Shown here piece by piece: positions 1 through 9,184 of a stretch of DNA of 64,000 nt. The stretch comes from Variovorax flavidus. GTDB taxonomy: Bacteria > Pseudomonadota > Gammaproteobacteria > Burkholderiales > Burkholderiaceae_C. The DNA lies in NCBI RefSeq assembly GCF_030317145.1, contig NZ_JASZYE010000003.1, positions 62,001-126,000 of the forward strand. The letters run 5' to 3'. Position 1 is the first letter of the stretch. Each line of letters begins with the position of its first letter. The notes beneath the pieces were generated by a model, which did not search any database, had not been told where the DNA came from, and saw nothing but the letters and a program-made list of their open reading frames with translations. The position numbers and the translations under genes were made by a program.

Positions 1-29
1 GCCCTCTTGCACTTTGGTGCAACGAGGGC
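1..29. other. Imperfect inverted repeat at window edge
   Basis: Bases 7-12 (TTGCAC) and 17-22 (GTGCAA) pair perfectly around a 4-base loop. Outer arms 1-6 and 24-29 (GCCCTC/GAGGGC) extend the stem past one bulged base. There is no T-run after it, so it is not an obvious terminator. It lies 117 bases upstream of the first aspT start and could be an operator or leader hairpin. The window edge hides what precedes it. Confidence 0.3.
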
Positions 30-145
30 TGCCCCATGAGCAGGTAGGCGCCGCGCCCCACCCCCGCAATAATTCCGAGCGTCTCGGCGATCCCGAGGCA
101 AGGGAGCCACGGCCGCGACACAGCGGCGGCGAGGGGAGCAGATTC

Positions 146-1858
146 GTGTTCAGTGAGCTCGTCGACATCCTGCGAACGCATCCGGAAATCGCGCTCTTCC
201 TGGTGCTCGCCCTCGGCTACGCCTTCGGCCAGATCCGCTTCGGCCCGATCCAGCTCGGAGGGGTCTGCGGCACCCTCATCGTTGCGCTGCTCGTCGGCCA
301 GCTGGGCATCACGCTGGCCGACAGCGTGAAGAACACCTTCTTCATGCTCTTCATCTTCGCGCTCGGCTATGCCGGCGGCCCCCAGTTCTTCGCGAACCTG
401 GATGCCAAAGGGCTTCGGATGGGCCTGCTCTGCCTCGTCGAGGTCGTCACCGTGATCGCGCTGGTGGTTGGCGCCAGCAGCATGTTCGGATTCGACCAGG
501 GCACGGCCGCGGGCCTGATGGCCGGCGCGGCAACCGAATCGGCGGTCGTGGGCACTGCCACCGACGCGATCTCCAAGCTGGCGCTGCCCGCCGCCGAGAT
601 CCAGCAACTGCAGGCCAACGTCGTCACGGCCTACTCGATCACCTACGTGTTCGGCCTGATCGCGATCGTGGTGCTGACGAGCCAGGTCTTCCCCTTGGTG
701 CTCCGCATCAATCTTCGCCAGGAGGCCGACAAGCTCTGGCGCTCGATGGGCGGCAGCGAAGACAACGGGGCCACCGCGCCGGCCACACCCGAAATGGTCG
801 GCCGCGTGTTCGAAGTGACGACGGGCCAGGGCCGCACGGTGGCGGAGCTGATGGGCCCTCTCGATCGGCATGCAGGCATCGAGCGCGTCAAGCGCAATGG
901 GAAGGACCAGGCGATCACGGCGTCGCTGCGCCTCGAAGCAGGAGACCAGGTGCTGGTGATCGGCCAGCGCAGCGCGTTGGTGAATCTCGGCGATCAGCTC
1001 GGCCGTGAATTCGCGGACACCACCGCATTCGACGTGGTGGTCGAGACCGCCGAGGTCGTCCTCAACAAGCCGGAGTGGTTCGATGCCGAGTTGCGCGACC
1101 TGAAGACACCCCGCGCCGGCAGCACGCTCACGCGCCTGCCGCAGAACGTCCACGTCGTCGGCGTGATCCGGGACGGGCATGCGATGCCGCTGCTTCCCGA
1201 CCTCCAGTTGAAGAAGCGCGATGTCCTGAAACTCTTCGGCCCCGCCGCCGACATGACGAAGGTGGTGCCGCGCTTCGGCGACCGCGTCATCCGCTCGGTG
1301 CGCAGCAACATCAGCTACATGGCCGCCGGCATCCTGCTGGGCGTGTTCATCGGCGGCTTCAGCATCAAGCTGGGCGGCATTCCCTTCTCCCTCGGCACCG
1401 GCGGCGGCGCGCTGCTGACCGGCCTGGCCTTCGGCTGGTACCAGGCGCGCAACCCCCACCGCCTGAGCATTCCCGAAGACGCCCTCGCGCTGATGAAAGA
1501 CATCGGGCTCGCCACCTTCATCGCCTGCGTCGGCCTGGCTTCGGGACCGCAGGCGCTGACGCTCATCCGCAAGTTCGGCGTGGCGCTGCCGCTGCTCGGG
1601 GTCGCGATCGCGGTGATCCCGGCGTGCATCTCGCTGGTCATCGGGCGTCACCTGCTCAAGATCCCGACGCCGGTGCTGCTGGGCGCCATCGCGGGTCAGC
1701 AATGCAGCACGCCGGCGCTCAGCGCGATCCAGAACGTGGCGGGCAATACCACCCCGCTGCTGGGCTACACCATCACCTACGCCATTTCGAACGTCGTGTT
1801 GCCGCTGATGGGCCCATTGATCGTGGGCATCGTCGGCGCCATGCAGGTGGCGAAATGA
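146..1858 (+). CDS. aspT: AspT-type aspartate:alanine exchanger (first copy)
   Basis: Inner-membrane transporter of the aspartate:alanine exchanger (AAE) family, expected to bring in aspartate in exchange for alanine. About 570 residues. It shows an N-terminal block of membrane helices, a large hydrophilic centre (roughly residues 200-400) with two TrkA_C/RCK-C-like segments, and a C-terminal helix block with a glycine-rich stretch before a GWY motif, which is the family layout. The reading frame is open from base 14, but the GTG at 146 is chosen: a strong purine-rich ribosome site (GAGGGGAG, 131-138) precedes it, and the protein then starts like its neighbour. It is followed 35 bases later by a second copy and then by aspD, so an aspartate-decarboxylation role is likely. 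The substrate is inferred from family and context. Confidence 0.85.
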   Translation: MFSELVDILRTHPEIALFLVLALGYAFGQIRFGPIQLGGVCGTLIVALLVGQLGITLADSVKNTFFMLFIFALGYAGGPQFFANLDAKGLRMGLLCLVEVVTVIALVVGASSMFGFDQGTAAGLMAGAATESAVVGTATDAISKLALPAAEIQQLQANVVTAYSITYVFGLIAIVVLTSQVFPLVLRINLRQEADKLWRSMGGSEDNGATAPATPEMVGRVFEVTTGQGRTVAELMGPLDRHAGIERVKRNGKDQAITASLRLEAGDQVLVIGQRSALVNLGDQLGREFADTTAFDVVVETAEVVLNKPEWFDAELRDLKTPRAGSTLTRLPQNVHVVGVIRDGHAMPLLPDLQLKKRDVLKLFGPAADMTKVVPRFGDRVIRSVRSNISYMAAGILLGVFIGGFSIKLGGIPFSLGTGGGALLTGLAFGWYQARNPHRLSIPEDALALMKDIGLATFIACVGLASGPQALTLIRKFGVALPLLGVAIAVIPACISLVIGRHLLKIPTPVLLGAIAGQQCSTPALSAIQNVAGNTTPLLGYTITYAISNVVLPLMGPLIVGIVGAMQVAK

Positions 1859-1893
1859 CGCCGACACCCTGATTCACAGAAAGGAGCCGGACC

Positions 1894-3582
1894 ATGGAGT
1901 GGTTGCACGATCTCTTCAAGAGGTCGCCAGAGATGGCGCTCTTTCTCTCGCTGTCCGTCGGCTATGCCATCGGCAAGATCAAGTTCGGCAAGTTCCAGCT
2001 GGGCGGCGTGGCCGGCTCGCTGCTGGTGGCGGTCGTGGTCAGCCAGGTCGGCGTGAAGGTCGACGATGGCGTGAAGGCCGTGCTCTTCGCGCTGTTCATC
2101 TATGCGGTCGGCTTCGAGAGCGGCCCGCAGTTCTTCAGCTCGCTCGGCAAGCGCTCGCTGAAGGAGATCGTGCTGGCCGCCTTCATGGCAGTCACGGGGC
2201 TCGCGACGGTGATCATCATGGCCAAGCTCTGCGGGCTCGACAAAGGCCTCGCGGCCGGCGTCGCAGCGGGCGGGCTGACGCAGTCGGCCATCATCGGCAC
2301 GGCCGGCGACGCGATCGCCAAGCTCGGCCTTTCAGCCGCCGAGACGACCCGCCTGCAAGGCAACGTGGCGATCGGCTATGCGGTGACCTACGTCTTCGGC
2401 TCCTTCGGCGCGATCATCGTGTGCGTCAACATCCTGCCGAAATTCATGGGCCGATCCATCCGCGACGACGCGATCGCGGCCGAGACCGAAATGCTGGCCG
2501 GCGCCGCCGCGCTGGGGCCCGACCAGCAAGCTGCCGCACCCGCGCTGGTCGGCCGCATCTACCAGCTCACGAGCGATCCGCAGCGAACGGTCGCCGGCAT
2601 CGAATATGCGAATCCGGAAACCACCATCACCATCGAGCGCGTGAAGCGCGGCGGCAAGTTCATCGAAGTCGGGCCCGACCTGAAACTGCAGCAGGACGAC
2701 ATCGTGCTCGTGGTCGGCCGGCGCGACGCCGTGGTGAGCAGCGCGCCGCTGATGGGCAAAGAGCTCTACGACGTCGATGGCATGGAGCTCACCATGCAGA
2801 AGCGCGAGATTGTCCTTACCAACAAGGAGTTCGATCACAAGACCTTCGCGCAGATCCGCGACGAGACGGCGGGCGGTGCGCGGCACGGCATCTTCGTCAC
2901 CCAGATCAGCCGCATGGGCAATGCACTGCCCATGAAGCCCGACACGGTGGTCCAGGTAGGCGACCTGGTCTCGATCTTCGGTGCGGAGCAGGACGTCAAG
3001 CGCGTGTCGGCGCGCATCGGCGACGTCATCGTCCAAAGCACGAAGACCGACTTCGTCTACCTCGGCGCAGGCCTGGTGGTGGGTCTGCTCGTCGGGCTGT
3101 TGAGCGTCAAGCTCGGCGACATTCCGCTCACGCTGGGCAGCGGCGGCGGCGCGCTGCTGTCGGGCCTGCTGTTCGGTTGGTATCGCGCAAAGAAGCAGAC
3201 CTTCGGGGCGGTTCCCCCGGGCGCGGTCCAGCTGCTCAAGGATCTCGGTCTCGCCGGATTCGTGGTGGTGGTGGGCCTGTCGTCCGGCCTGCAGGCCGTC
3301 GAGACGATCAAGCAGCACGGGCTGACGATCTTCGGCGTGGGCGTGGTGGTGACCATCGTGCCGATGATCATCACCATGCTGTTCGGCCGGTACGTCCTGC
3401 GCTACGACAACGTGGCGACCTTCGCGGGTGCGCTGTCGGGCTCGCGCAGCGCCAACCCGGCCTTCGGCGAGGTGCTCGACAAAGCCGAGAACTCCATGCC
3501 GACCGTTCCGTTCGCGATCACCTACGCACTCGCCAATGTGTTTCTCACCTTGCTCGGTCCGTTGATCGTCGCATTGACCTGA
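1894..3582 (+). CDS. aspT: AspT-type aspartate:alanine exchanger (second copy)
   Basis: Second AAE-family antiporter, 562 residues, with the same architecture as the upstream copy: N-terminal helices, central soluble region with two TrkA_C-like domains, C-terminal helices. An AAGGAG ribosome site lies 8 bases before the ATG. The two copies resemble each other in plan and in motifs such as SIKLGGIPFSLG/SVKLGDIPLTLG, but are clearly diverged, so this is an old duplication rather than a recent repeat. It is 40 bases upstream of aspD in one probable operon. The pair could form a heteromer or two exchangers of different preference (inference). Confidence 0.85.
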   Translation: MEWLHDLFKRSPEMALFLSLSVGYAIGKIKFGKFQLGGVAGSLLVAVVVSQVGVKVDDGVKAVLFALFIYAVGFESGPQFFSSLGKRSLKEIVLAAFMAVTGLATVIIMAKLCGLDKGLAAGVAAGGLTQSAIIGTAGDAIAKLGLSAAETTRLQGNVAIGYAVTYVFGSFGAIIVCVNILPKFMGRSIRDDAIAAETEMLAGAAALGPDQQAAAPALVGRIYQLTSDPQRTVAGIEYANPETTITIERVKRGGKFIEVGPDLKLQQDDIVLVVGRRDAVVSSAPLMGKELYDVDGMELTMQKREIVLTNKEFDHKTFAQIRDETAGGARHGIFVTQISRMGNALPMKPDTVVQVGDLVSIFGAEQDVKRVSARIGDVIVQSTKTDFVYLGAGLVVGLLVGLLSVKLGDIPLTLGSGGGALLSGLLFGWYRAKKQTFGAVPPGAVQLLKDLGLAGFVVVVGLSSGLQAVETIKQHGLTIFGVGVVVTIVPMIITMLFGRYVLRYDNVATFAGALSGSRSANPAFGEVLDKAENSMPTVPFAITYALANVFLTLLGPLIVALT

Positions 3583-3622
3583 GCGCACCCACCCCTCTTT
3601 CAAACGAACCAAGGAGCACGCC

Positions 3623-5278
3623 ATGGACTTCAGCGACGTCGAAAAACTGAGCAACCTGAGCCCCTTCGAACTCAAGGATGCATTGATCAAGGTCGCCTCC
3701 GAAGGCGACCGGCTCATGCTGAACGCCGGGCGCGGCAACCCGAACTTCCTGGCCACGACGCCGCGCCACGGCTTCTTCCAGTTCGGCCTGTTCGCGATGA
3801 CCGAGTCCGAGCGCTCGTATGTCTACATGGACGACGTCGGCGGCTTCCCGCAGCGCGAGGGCATCGAGGCACGCTTCGAGATCTTCACGCAGACCCACAG
3901 GTCGCGCCCCGGCGTGCGCTTCATCGAGGCCGCGGTCTCCTACGTCCGCGACCAGCTCGGCCTCTCGGCCGGCGACTTCATCTACGAGATGTGCGAAGCC
4001 ATCCTGGGCTGCAACTACCCGGTGCCCGACCGCATGCTGCGCCTGAGTGAAATCATCGTTGGCCAGTACATCCACCGCGAGATGATCGGCACGCACCCCT
4101 TCGTGGGCAAGTTCGACATGTATGCGGTCGAGGGCGGCACCGCGGCGATGACCTACCTGTTCAACAGCATGCGCGAGAACCACCTGATCGAGCCCGGCGA
4201 CACGATCGCGCTGGGCATGCCGATCTTCACGCCGTACATCGAGATTCCGCACCTCAACGACTATCGGCTGATCGAGCTGAACATCGAAGCCGAGCCGGAG
4301 AACAACTGGCAGTACACCCGGAAGGAGCTGCAGAAGCTGCTGGACCCCAAGGTCAAGGCCTTCTTCCTCTGCAACCCGAGCAATCCGCCCTCGGTGAAGA
4401 TGAGCGACGAGGTGCTCGCGAACATCGTGGAGATCGTCAAGAAGCGGCCGGACCTCATCATCCTCACGGACGACGTGTACGGCACCTTCGCGGACGACTT
4501 CACTTCGCTGTTCGCGATGTGCCCGCACAACACGATCCTCGTGTACTCCTTCTCCAAGTACTTTGGCGCCACGGGCTGGCGCATGGGCGTGGTGGCCACG
4601 CACCAGACCAACATCCTCGACCAGAGGATCGCGGCGCTGCCCGAGGCACGGCGAAAGGAACTGGACGAGCGCTACAGCTCCATCACCACCGAGCCCCGCG
4701 CGCTCAAGTTCATCGACCGCCTGGTGGCCGACAGCCGCACCGTCGCGCTGAATCACACGGCAGGTCTGTCGACGCCGGTGCAGGCGCAGATGGTCATGTT
4801 CTCGCTCTTCTCGCTGATGGACGAACCGCAGGCTTACAAGGCGGCCATGAAGCGCATCGTGCTGCGCCGCAAGCAGGCGCTCTACCGCGAGTTGGGCATC
4901 CCGATGGTCGTCGACCCCAACTCGGTGCGCTACTACCACCTGCTCGACATGGAGGACATCGCGACGCAGATGCACGGCGCGGACTTCGCGAAATGGCTGC
5001 TGACGCAACTCAAGCCCAACGAGGCGCTCTTCCGGATGGCGCAGGAAACCGGCGTCGTGCTGCTGCCGGGCCGGGGCTTCGGCAGCCAGCACGCATCGGG
5101 TCGCGTGTCGCTGGCCAACCTCAACGAATACGACTACGCCAACATCGGGAAATCCATCCGCGGCATGGCCTCCGAGTACTTCGAGCGCTACCAGCAGCAG
5201 GCCGCCGGGAGCCGCGGCAGCACGGGCGGCGCGGCAGCCGCCGGCAAGTCCCGGTCCGGCAAGAAGGGCAAGAAATAG
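3623..5278 (+). CDS. aspD: Aspartate 4-decarboxylase / bifunctional aspartate aminotransferase
   Basis: PLP-dependent fold-type I enzyme converting L-aspartate to L-alanine and CO2, with aminotransferase side activity known for the family. 551 residues, the usual AspD length (about 530-550, longer than ordinary aminotransferases). The PLP lysine is Lys312 in the SFSKYFGATGWR motif. A NPSNPP motif near residue 252 and a DDVYG motif further on are typical. A ribosome site (AAGGAG) precedes the ATG. With the AspT copies just upstream it can complete a cycle in which imported aspartate is decarboxylated, consuming a cytoplasmic proton, and alanine leaves. The last 20 or so residues form a Gly/Ser/Ala/Lys-rich basic tail ending in KKGKK. 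Confidence 0.92.
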   Translation: MDFSDVEKLSNLSPFELKDALIKVASEGDRLMLNAGRGNPNFLATTPRHGFFQFGLFAMTESERSYVYMDDVGGFPQREGIEARFEIFTQTHRSRPGVRFIEAAVSYVRDQLGLSAGDFIYEMCEAILGCNYPVPDRMLRLSEIIVGQYIHREMIGTHPFVGKFDMYAVEGGTAAMTYLFNSMRENHLIEPGDTIALGMPIFTPYIEIPHLNDYRLIELNIEAEPENNWQYTRKELQKLLDPKVKAFFLCNPSNPPSVKMSDEVLANIVEIVKKRPDLIILTDDVYGTFADDFTSLFAMCPHNTILVYSFSKYFGATGWRMGVVATHQTNILDQRIAALPEARRKELDERYSSITTEPRALKFIDRLVADSRTVALNHTAGLSTPVQAQMVMFSLFSLMDEPQAYKAAMKRIVLRRKQALYRELGIPMVVDPNSVRYYHLLDMEDIATQMHGADFAKWLLTQLKPNEALFRMAQETGVVLLPGRGFGSQHASGRVSLANLNEYDYANIGKSIRGMASEYFERYQQQAAGSRGSTGGAAAAGKSRSGKKGKK

Positions 5279-5303
5279 CGCCGGGCTGGCCGGGGCCTGT
5301 CGC

Positions 5304-6764
5304 TCAGGTCTTGAGCGTGTTCTTGTGGATCCTGCCGTCCTTCATGACGATCAGAAGGCTGCTGTCGGGGTTCGCAAGCAGCGCGATGTTCTCGAGCGGA
5401 TTGCCGTCGACCAGCAACAGGTCCGCGTACGCGCCTTCCTCGATGACGCCCAGCTTTCCGGGATAAGGATTGCGCGGACCTGAAAGGCCCAGCAGTTCCG
5501 CGTTGGTGGAAGTGGCCATGGTGAGGATCTCGGCGTTCGAGTACCACTTCGTCAGGTGCGTCAGCATCGTGCCCTGGCGGAGGGCCAGCGCCGGATTGAA
5601 CAGCATGTCGGACCCCCATGCGGTCTTGATCTTGTACTTCCTGGCGAGCCTGTAGGCGTTGTCGGTTCCGGCGAACACCTGGAGCGCGGCCACGCGGTTC
5701 GGGCCGGTCAATTGGCCCGTGTCCTCCTCCGACAGGAAGGGCTGGATACTCAGCCACACGCCCTTGTCGGCCATCATCTTGGCGGTCGTCTCGTCCATCA
5801 GGTGCGCATGCTCGACGCAACGGGCGCCTGCGGCGATGGCGCGCTGCACGGTCTGCGACGCATAGGCGTGCACCGTGACGTAGGTGTTCCAGTCCTTCGC
5901 GACCTCCACGCCCGCACGCAACTCCGCCTCCGAGAGCGTCGTCAGGTCCAGCGGGCTGCGCGGCGAGGAGACGCCGCCCCCGCCCACGAGCTTGATCTGC
6001 GAAGCGCCTTGCGTGAGCTGCTCGCGCACGCGCAGCCGGATCTCGTCCGGACTGTCGACGATGGCCGCTGCGCCGGTCTGCTCCGAGAAGCTCAGGGTGC
6101 CCGGGTTGCGCGGCACATCGGACAACGGGCGCAAGTCGCCGTGCCCGCCACTGCCCGTGATCATCGCGCCGGAAGGATAGATGCGCGGGCCCGGCGTCAG
6201 GCCCTGGTCGATCGCCAGCTTGAAGGCGAACGCCGGCCCCCCGAGGTCACGCACCGTCGTGAAGCCCCGCAACAGCGTGCGCTGGGCTTCCGCGCTCGCC
6301 GCCACATGGATATAGCCCATGTTTCCTTGCAGGAGCACCTGGAGCGGCAGGGCCGCGAACAGCGAATGCCAGTGGGCGTCGATCATTCCGGGCATGACGA
6401 CCCGCCCGCCGCAGTTGATCGTCTGGGCGCCTTCAGGCGCTGCCGGCGCGCCGCTTCCCACCGACTTGATCCGGTCGCCGTCGATCACCAGATGGAGACC
6501 GTCTCGCAGCGTCGCGCCCTTGCCGTCGAAGAGGCGGAAGTTGGTCAGGACGATCGGCCGGGCTTGCGCGCCGGGAGCGGGTTGGGCGCCGGCACCAAAG
6601 GGGAGCCCCAGCGTCGCGACCGAGGCGGCCATGCCGGCCACGAAGCCGCGCCTGGACAGGTCCGCGTTGATGAGTCGGGTGAGTCTCCCGATCTCGGGCC
6701 GATGACAAAGGCAGATGGCCCGGCTGACCGCCGAACCGTCCGCCATGGATTCGCAGGCGTACAT
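5304..6764 (-). CDS. Tat-exported metal-dependent amidohydrolase
   Basis: Amidohydrolase-superfamily protein of about 486 residues resembling imidazolonepropionase/Xaa-Pro-dipeptidase-type members. A twin-arginine signal (LSRRGFVAG) follows a rather long N-region, so export to the periplasm is likely. Metal ligands visible include the DAHWH motif, a lysine in QIKLVGGGG, His in VHAYA and VEHAH, and Asp in WGSD. The ATG at 6764 is preferred over a TTG one codon upstream because a GGAGG site lies 6 bases before it. It is the last gene of the TRAP operon (96-base gap), so it may process the transported compound. The substrate is unknown. Confidence 0.8.
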   Translation of the reverse strand: MYACESMADGSAVSRAICLCHRPEIGRLTRLINADLSRRGFVAGMAASVATLGLPFGAGAQPAPGAQARPIVLTNFRLFDGKGATLRDGLHLVIDGDRIKSVGSGAPAAPEGAQTINCGGRVVMPGMIDAHWHSLFAALPLQVLLQGNMGYIHVAASAEAQRTLLRGFTTVRDLGGPAFAFKLAIDQGLTPGPRIYPSGAMITGSGGHGDLRPLSDVPRNPGTLSFSEQTGAAAIVDSPDEIRLRVREQLTQGASQIKLVGGGGVSSPRSPLDLTTLSEAELRAGVEVAKDWNTYVTVHAYASQTVQRAIAAGARCVEHAHLMDETTAKMMADKGVWLSIQPFLSEEDTGQLTGPNRVAALQVFAGTDNAYRLARKYKIKTAWGSDMLFNPALALRQGTMLTHLTKWYSNAEILTMATSTNAELLGLSGPRNPYPGKLGVIEEGAYADLLLVDGNPLENIALLANPDSSLLIVMKDGRIHKNTLKT

Positions 6765-6863
6765 CAATGACCTCCAGGGCTTGGCAAGGGAAACGCGCTT
6801 TGCACGCGTTCCCCGAGTCTGCCGTCACCGGCGCTGGATGCCAAGGCGAACGAAAGCGGCTTC

Positions 6864-7868
6864 CTACTTGCGAACCTTGGCGATCTCTGCCATCAGTTCC
6901 TTGACGGTGCCCTCACCCACGGATGCCGTGTACTTCTCGATCACCGGCTTCACCTTGTCGCGCAGCTTCGCCATTTCGGCGGGCGGCAGTTCGGTGACGG
7001 TCATGCCGGCCGTCTTGAGCGCTTCGAGCGCGCTGTCCGCGGCGCCGCGGGACACCTGGCGCTGGAAGGTCGTGGCCTCGGTCGCCGCATCGGAAATGAT
7101 CTTCTTCTCTTCAGCGCTCATGCTGTCCCAGGTCTTCTTGCTGACGATCAGCGCCTGCGGGTTGTAGATGTGGCGCGTCTGCGTGAGGTACTTCTGCACC
7201 TCCGCGAACTTGGACGACAGGATCACGGTGTTGGGATTCTCCTGCCCATCCACCGCCTTCTGGTCCAGCGCCGAGTACAGCTCGGGGAAAGGCAGCGGCG
7301 TTGCGTTGGCGCCCAGCGTGTTGAAGAGGTCGATGTAGATCGGCGACTGGATCACGCGGATCTTCAGCCCGGCGATGTCGTCGGCCTTCGCGATCGGGCG
7401 CTTGCTGTTCGTCAGGTTTCGGAAGCCCAGGTCCCAATAGCCGAGGCCGTGAAGACCCTTTTCCTCGAGCTTCGCCATCAGCTTCTGGCCGAAGGGGCCG
7501 TCGGTGACCGCATCCGCTTCCTGTCCGTTGTTGAAGAGGAAGGGGAAGTCATAGGCGGCGAACTCCTTCACCTGCGCGGTCAGGATGCCGGCGTTCAGCA
7601 CGGTCATCTCGACGGTGCCGCCCTGGAGCGCGGAGACCGTCTGCAAGTCACCGCCCAGCGAGCCGCCGGGGAAGAGCTTGACCGTGATCTTCTTGCCCGA
7701 CTTCTCAGCCACCAGGTCGGCGAACTTCTGCGCACCTTGCGCCTGGGGATGGCCGGTCTGGTTCTGGAACGCGAACTTGATCGTGCGCTCCTTGACCTGG
7801 GCGCCTGCGGTGGTCATCGCGAGCACGGCAGCAGCCGCCAACAGCGTCTTTTGAATGAAACGGGACAT
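6864..7868 (-). CDS. dctP: TRAP transporter substrate-binding protein, DctP family (P1)
   Basis: Periplasmic receptor of a TRAP carboxylate transporter, 334 residues, with a cleavable signal peptide ending near TAGAQ. It carries the family block GLKIRVIQSP (substrate carboxylate arginine) and LPFPELYSALDQKAVDGQENP-like segments. A GAGGAG ribosome site precedes the ATG. It lies 35 bases downstream of dctM and is paralogous to the receptor at the head of the operon, sharing the stretch GYWDLGFRN-TNSKRPIAKA. The operon therefore carries two receptors for one membrane complex. Confidence 0.9.
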   Translation of the reverse strand: MSRFIQKTLLAAAAVLAMTTAGAQVKERTIKFAFQNQTGHPQAQGAQKFADLVAEKSGKKITVKLFPGGSLGGDLQTVSALQGGTVEMTVLNAGILTAQVKEFAAYDFPFLFNNGQEADAVTDGPFGQKLMAKLEEKGLHGLGYWDLGFRNLTNSKRPIAKADDIAGLKIRVIQSPIYIDLFNTLGANATPLPFPELYSALDQKAVDGQENPNTVILSSKFAEVQKYLTQTRHIYNPQALIVSKKTWDSMSAEEKKIISDAATEATTFQRQVSRGAADSALEALKTAGMTVTELPPAEMAKLRDKVKPVIEKYTASVGEGTVKELMAEIAKVRK

Positions 7869-7903
7869 GGACGAGTCTCCTCTAGAGTTTTTGGGAAATC
7901 AGC

Positions 7904-9184
7904 TCAACCGCCGAACAGCTTCGCCGGCCATATGACCAACCACGGGAACAGGACCATGATGAACATGATCACGAACTCCGCGATCATGAATGGCACCACA
8001 CCGCGCGTGACATCGTCCATCGATATCTTCCCTACGCCGGCCACCACGTTGAGCACGGTGCCCACGGGCGGCGTGACGAGGCCGATGGAGTTGTTGATGA
8101 TGAACAGCACGCCGAAGTACACCGGGTCGATGCCCGCGGCCTTCACGATCGGCATCAGCACGGGCGTGAGGATCAGGATGGTCGGCGTCATGTCCATGGC
8201 CGTGCCCACGATCATCACGAGCACCATGATCGCGAACATCAGCAGGATCTTGTTGCCCATGAAAGGCTGCAGCAGCCCGACCACCTTCGACGGCAGGTCG
8301 GCCACGGTGATGAGCCAGGCGCTCACCATCGCGGCGGCGATCAGGAACATGACGATGGCGCTGGTCTTCGCCGCGCCGACGAAGATGCTGTGCAGATCCT
8401 TCCAGGTCAGTTCACGGTAGATCACGGTCGACACGAACAGCGCGTACACCGCAGCCACCACGGCCGCTTCGGTGGGCGTGAAGACGCCCATGCGAAGGCC
8501 CACGAGGATGATCAGCGGCAGCATCAAGGCCCACAGGGCGCGACGGAACGCGGTCAGGATCTCGGCCGGCGACTTGCGCGGCGGCGGAATGATCTTTTCG
8601 CGACGAACGAGCCACGCCCAGGTGAGCCACAGCGCGGCACCGATCAGCAGGCCCGGCACGATCGCGGCGAGGAAGAGCTTGGAGATCGAGACGTTGGCCG
8701 CGACGCCGAAGATCACGAGACCGATGCTCGGCGGAATGACGGGGCCGATGACGCCGGTCGCTGCGATCAACCCGCCGGCACGCGCCTTGTCGTGCCCGGC
8801 CTTGACCATCATGGGCAGCAGCAAGGCCGTGAGCGCAGCCGCGTCGGCAACCGCCGAGCCTGACAGCGCCGACAGCAGGCATCCGGCCAGGATGGTGACG
8901 TAGCCCAGCCCGCCCTTCACGTGGCCGACCAGTGCCAGCGCGAAATCGACGATGCGCTTGGACAACCCGCCGACGTTCATAATCTCGCCGGCCAGCATGA
9001 AGAAGGGAACGGCCAGCAGCGGGAAGCTGTCGGCACCGCCGATGACGTTCTGCGCAAGGATCTGTGCATCGAACAAGTCCAGATGCCACATCAGCGCCAC
9101 GCCGCTCGCCAGCAGCGAGAAAGCGATCGGAATGCCCATCGCCATGGCGAGGAGCAAGGAGCCCACGAAGACAAGGATGGTCAT
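7904..9184 (-). CDS. dctM: TRAP transporter large permease, DctM family
   Basis: The 426-residue, roughly 12-helix ion-coupled transport subunit of the TRAP complex, acting in the inner membrane with DctQ and a periplasmic receptor. Family motifs include GIPIAFSLLASG at the N-terminus, SGSAVADAAAL near residue 105, GVIGPVIPPSIG, and NNSIGLVTPPVGT near the C-terminus. The start overlaps the dctQ stop by 4 bases (ATGA), indicating translational coupling. Length is usual for the family. Confidence 0.93.
   Translation of the reverse strand: MTILVFVGSLLLAMAMGIPIAFSLLASGVALMWHLDLFDAQILAQNVIGGADSFPLLAVPFFMLAGEIMNVGGLSKRIVDFALALVGHVKGGLGYVTILAGCLLSALSGSAVADAAALTALLLPMMVKAGHDKARAGGLIAATGVIGPVIPPSIGLVIFGVAANVSISKLFLAAIVPGLLIGAALWLTWAWLVRREKIIPPPRKSPAEILTAFRRALWALMLPLIILVGLRMGVFTPTEAAVVAAVYALFVSTVIYRELTWKDLHSIFVGAAKTSAIVMFLIAAAMVSAWLITVADLPSKVVGLLQPFMGNKILLMFAIMVLVMIVGTAMDMTPTILILTPVLMPIVKAAGIDPVYFGVLFIINNSIGLVTPPVGTVLNVVAGVGKISMDDVTRGVVPFMIAEFVIMFIMVLFPWLVIWPAKLFGG

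Noticed and set aside
8-21. NtrC-type site at the window start
   Set aside because: The arms TGCAC/GTGCA match NtrC half-sites, but the spacing (4 bases) is 3 short of the known 7-base spacing.
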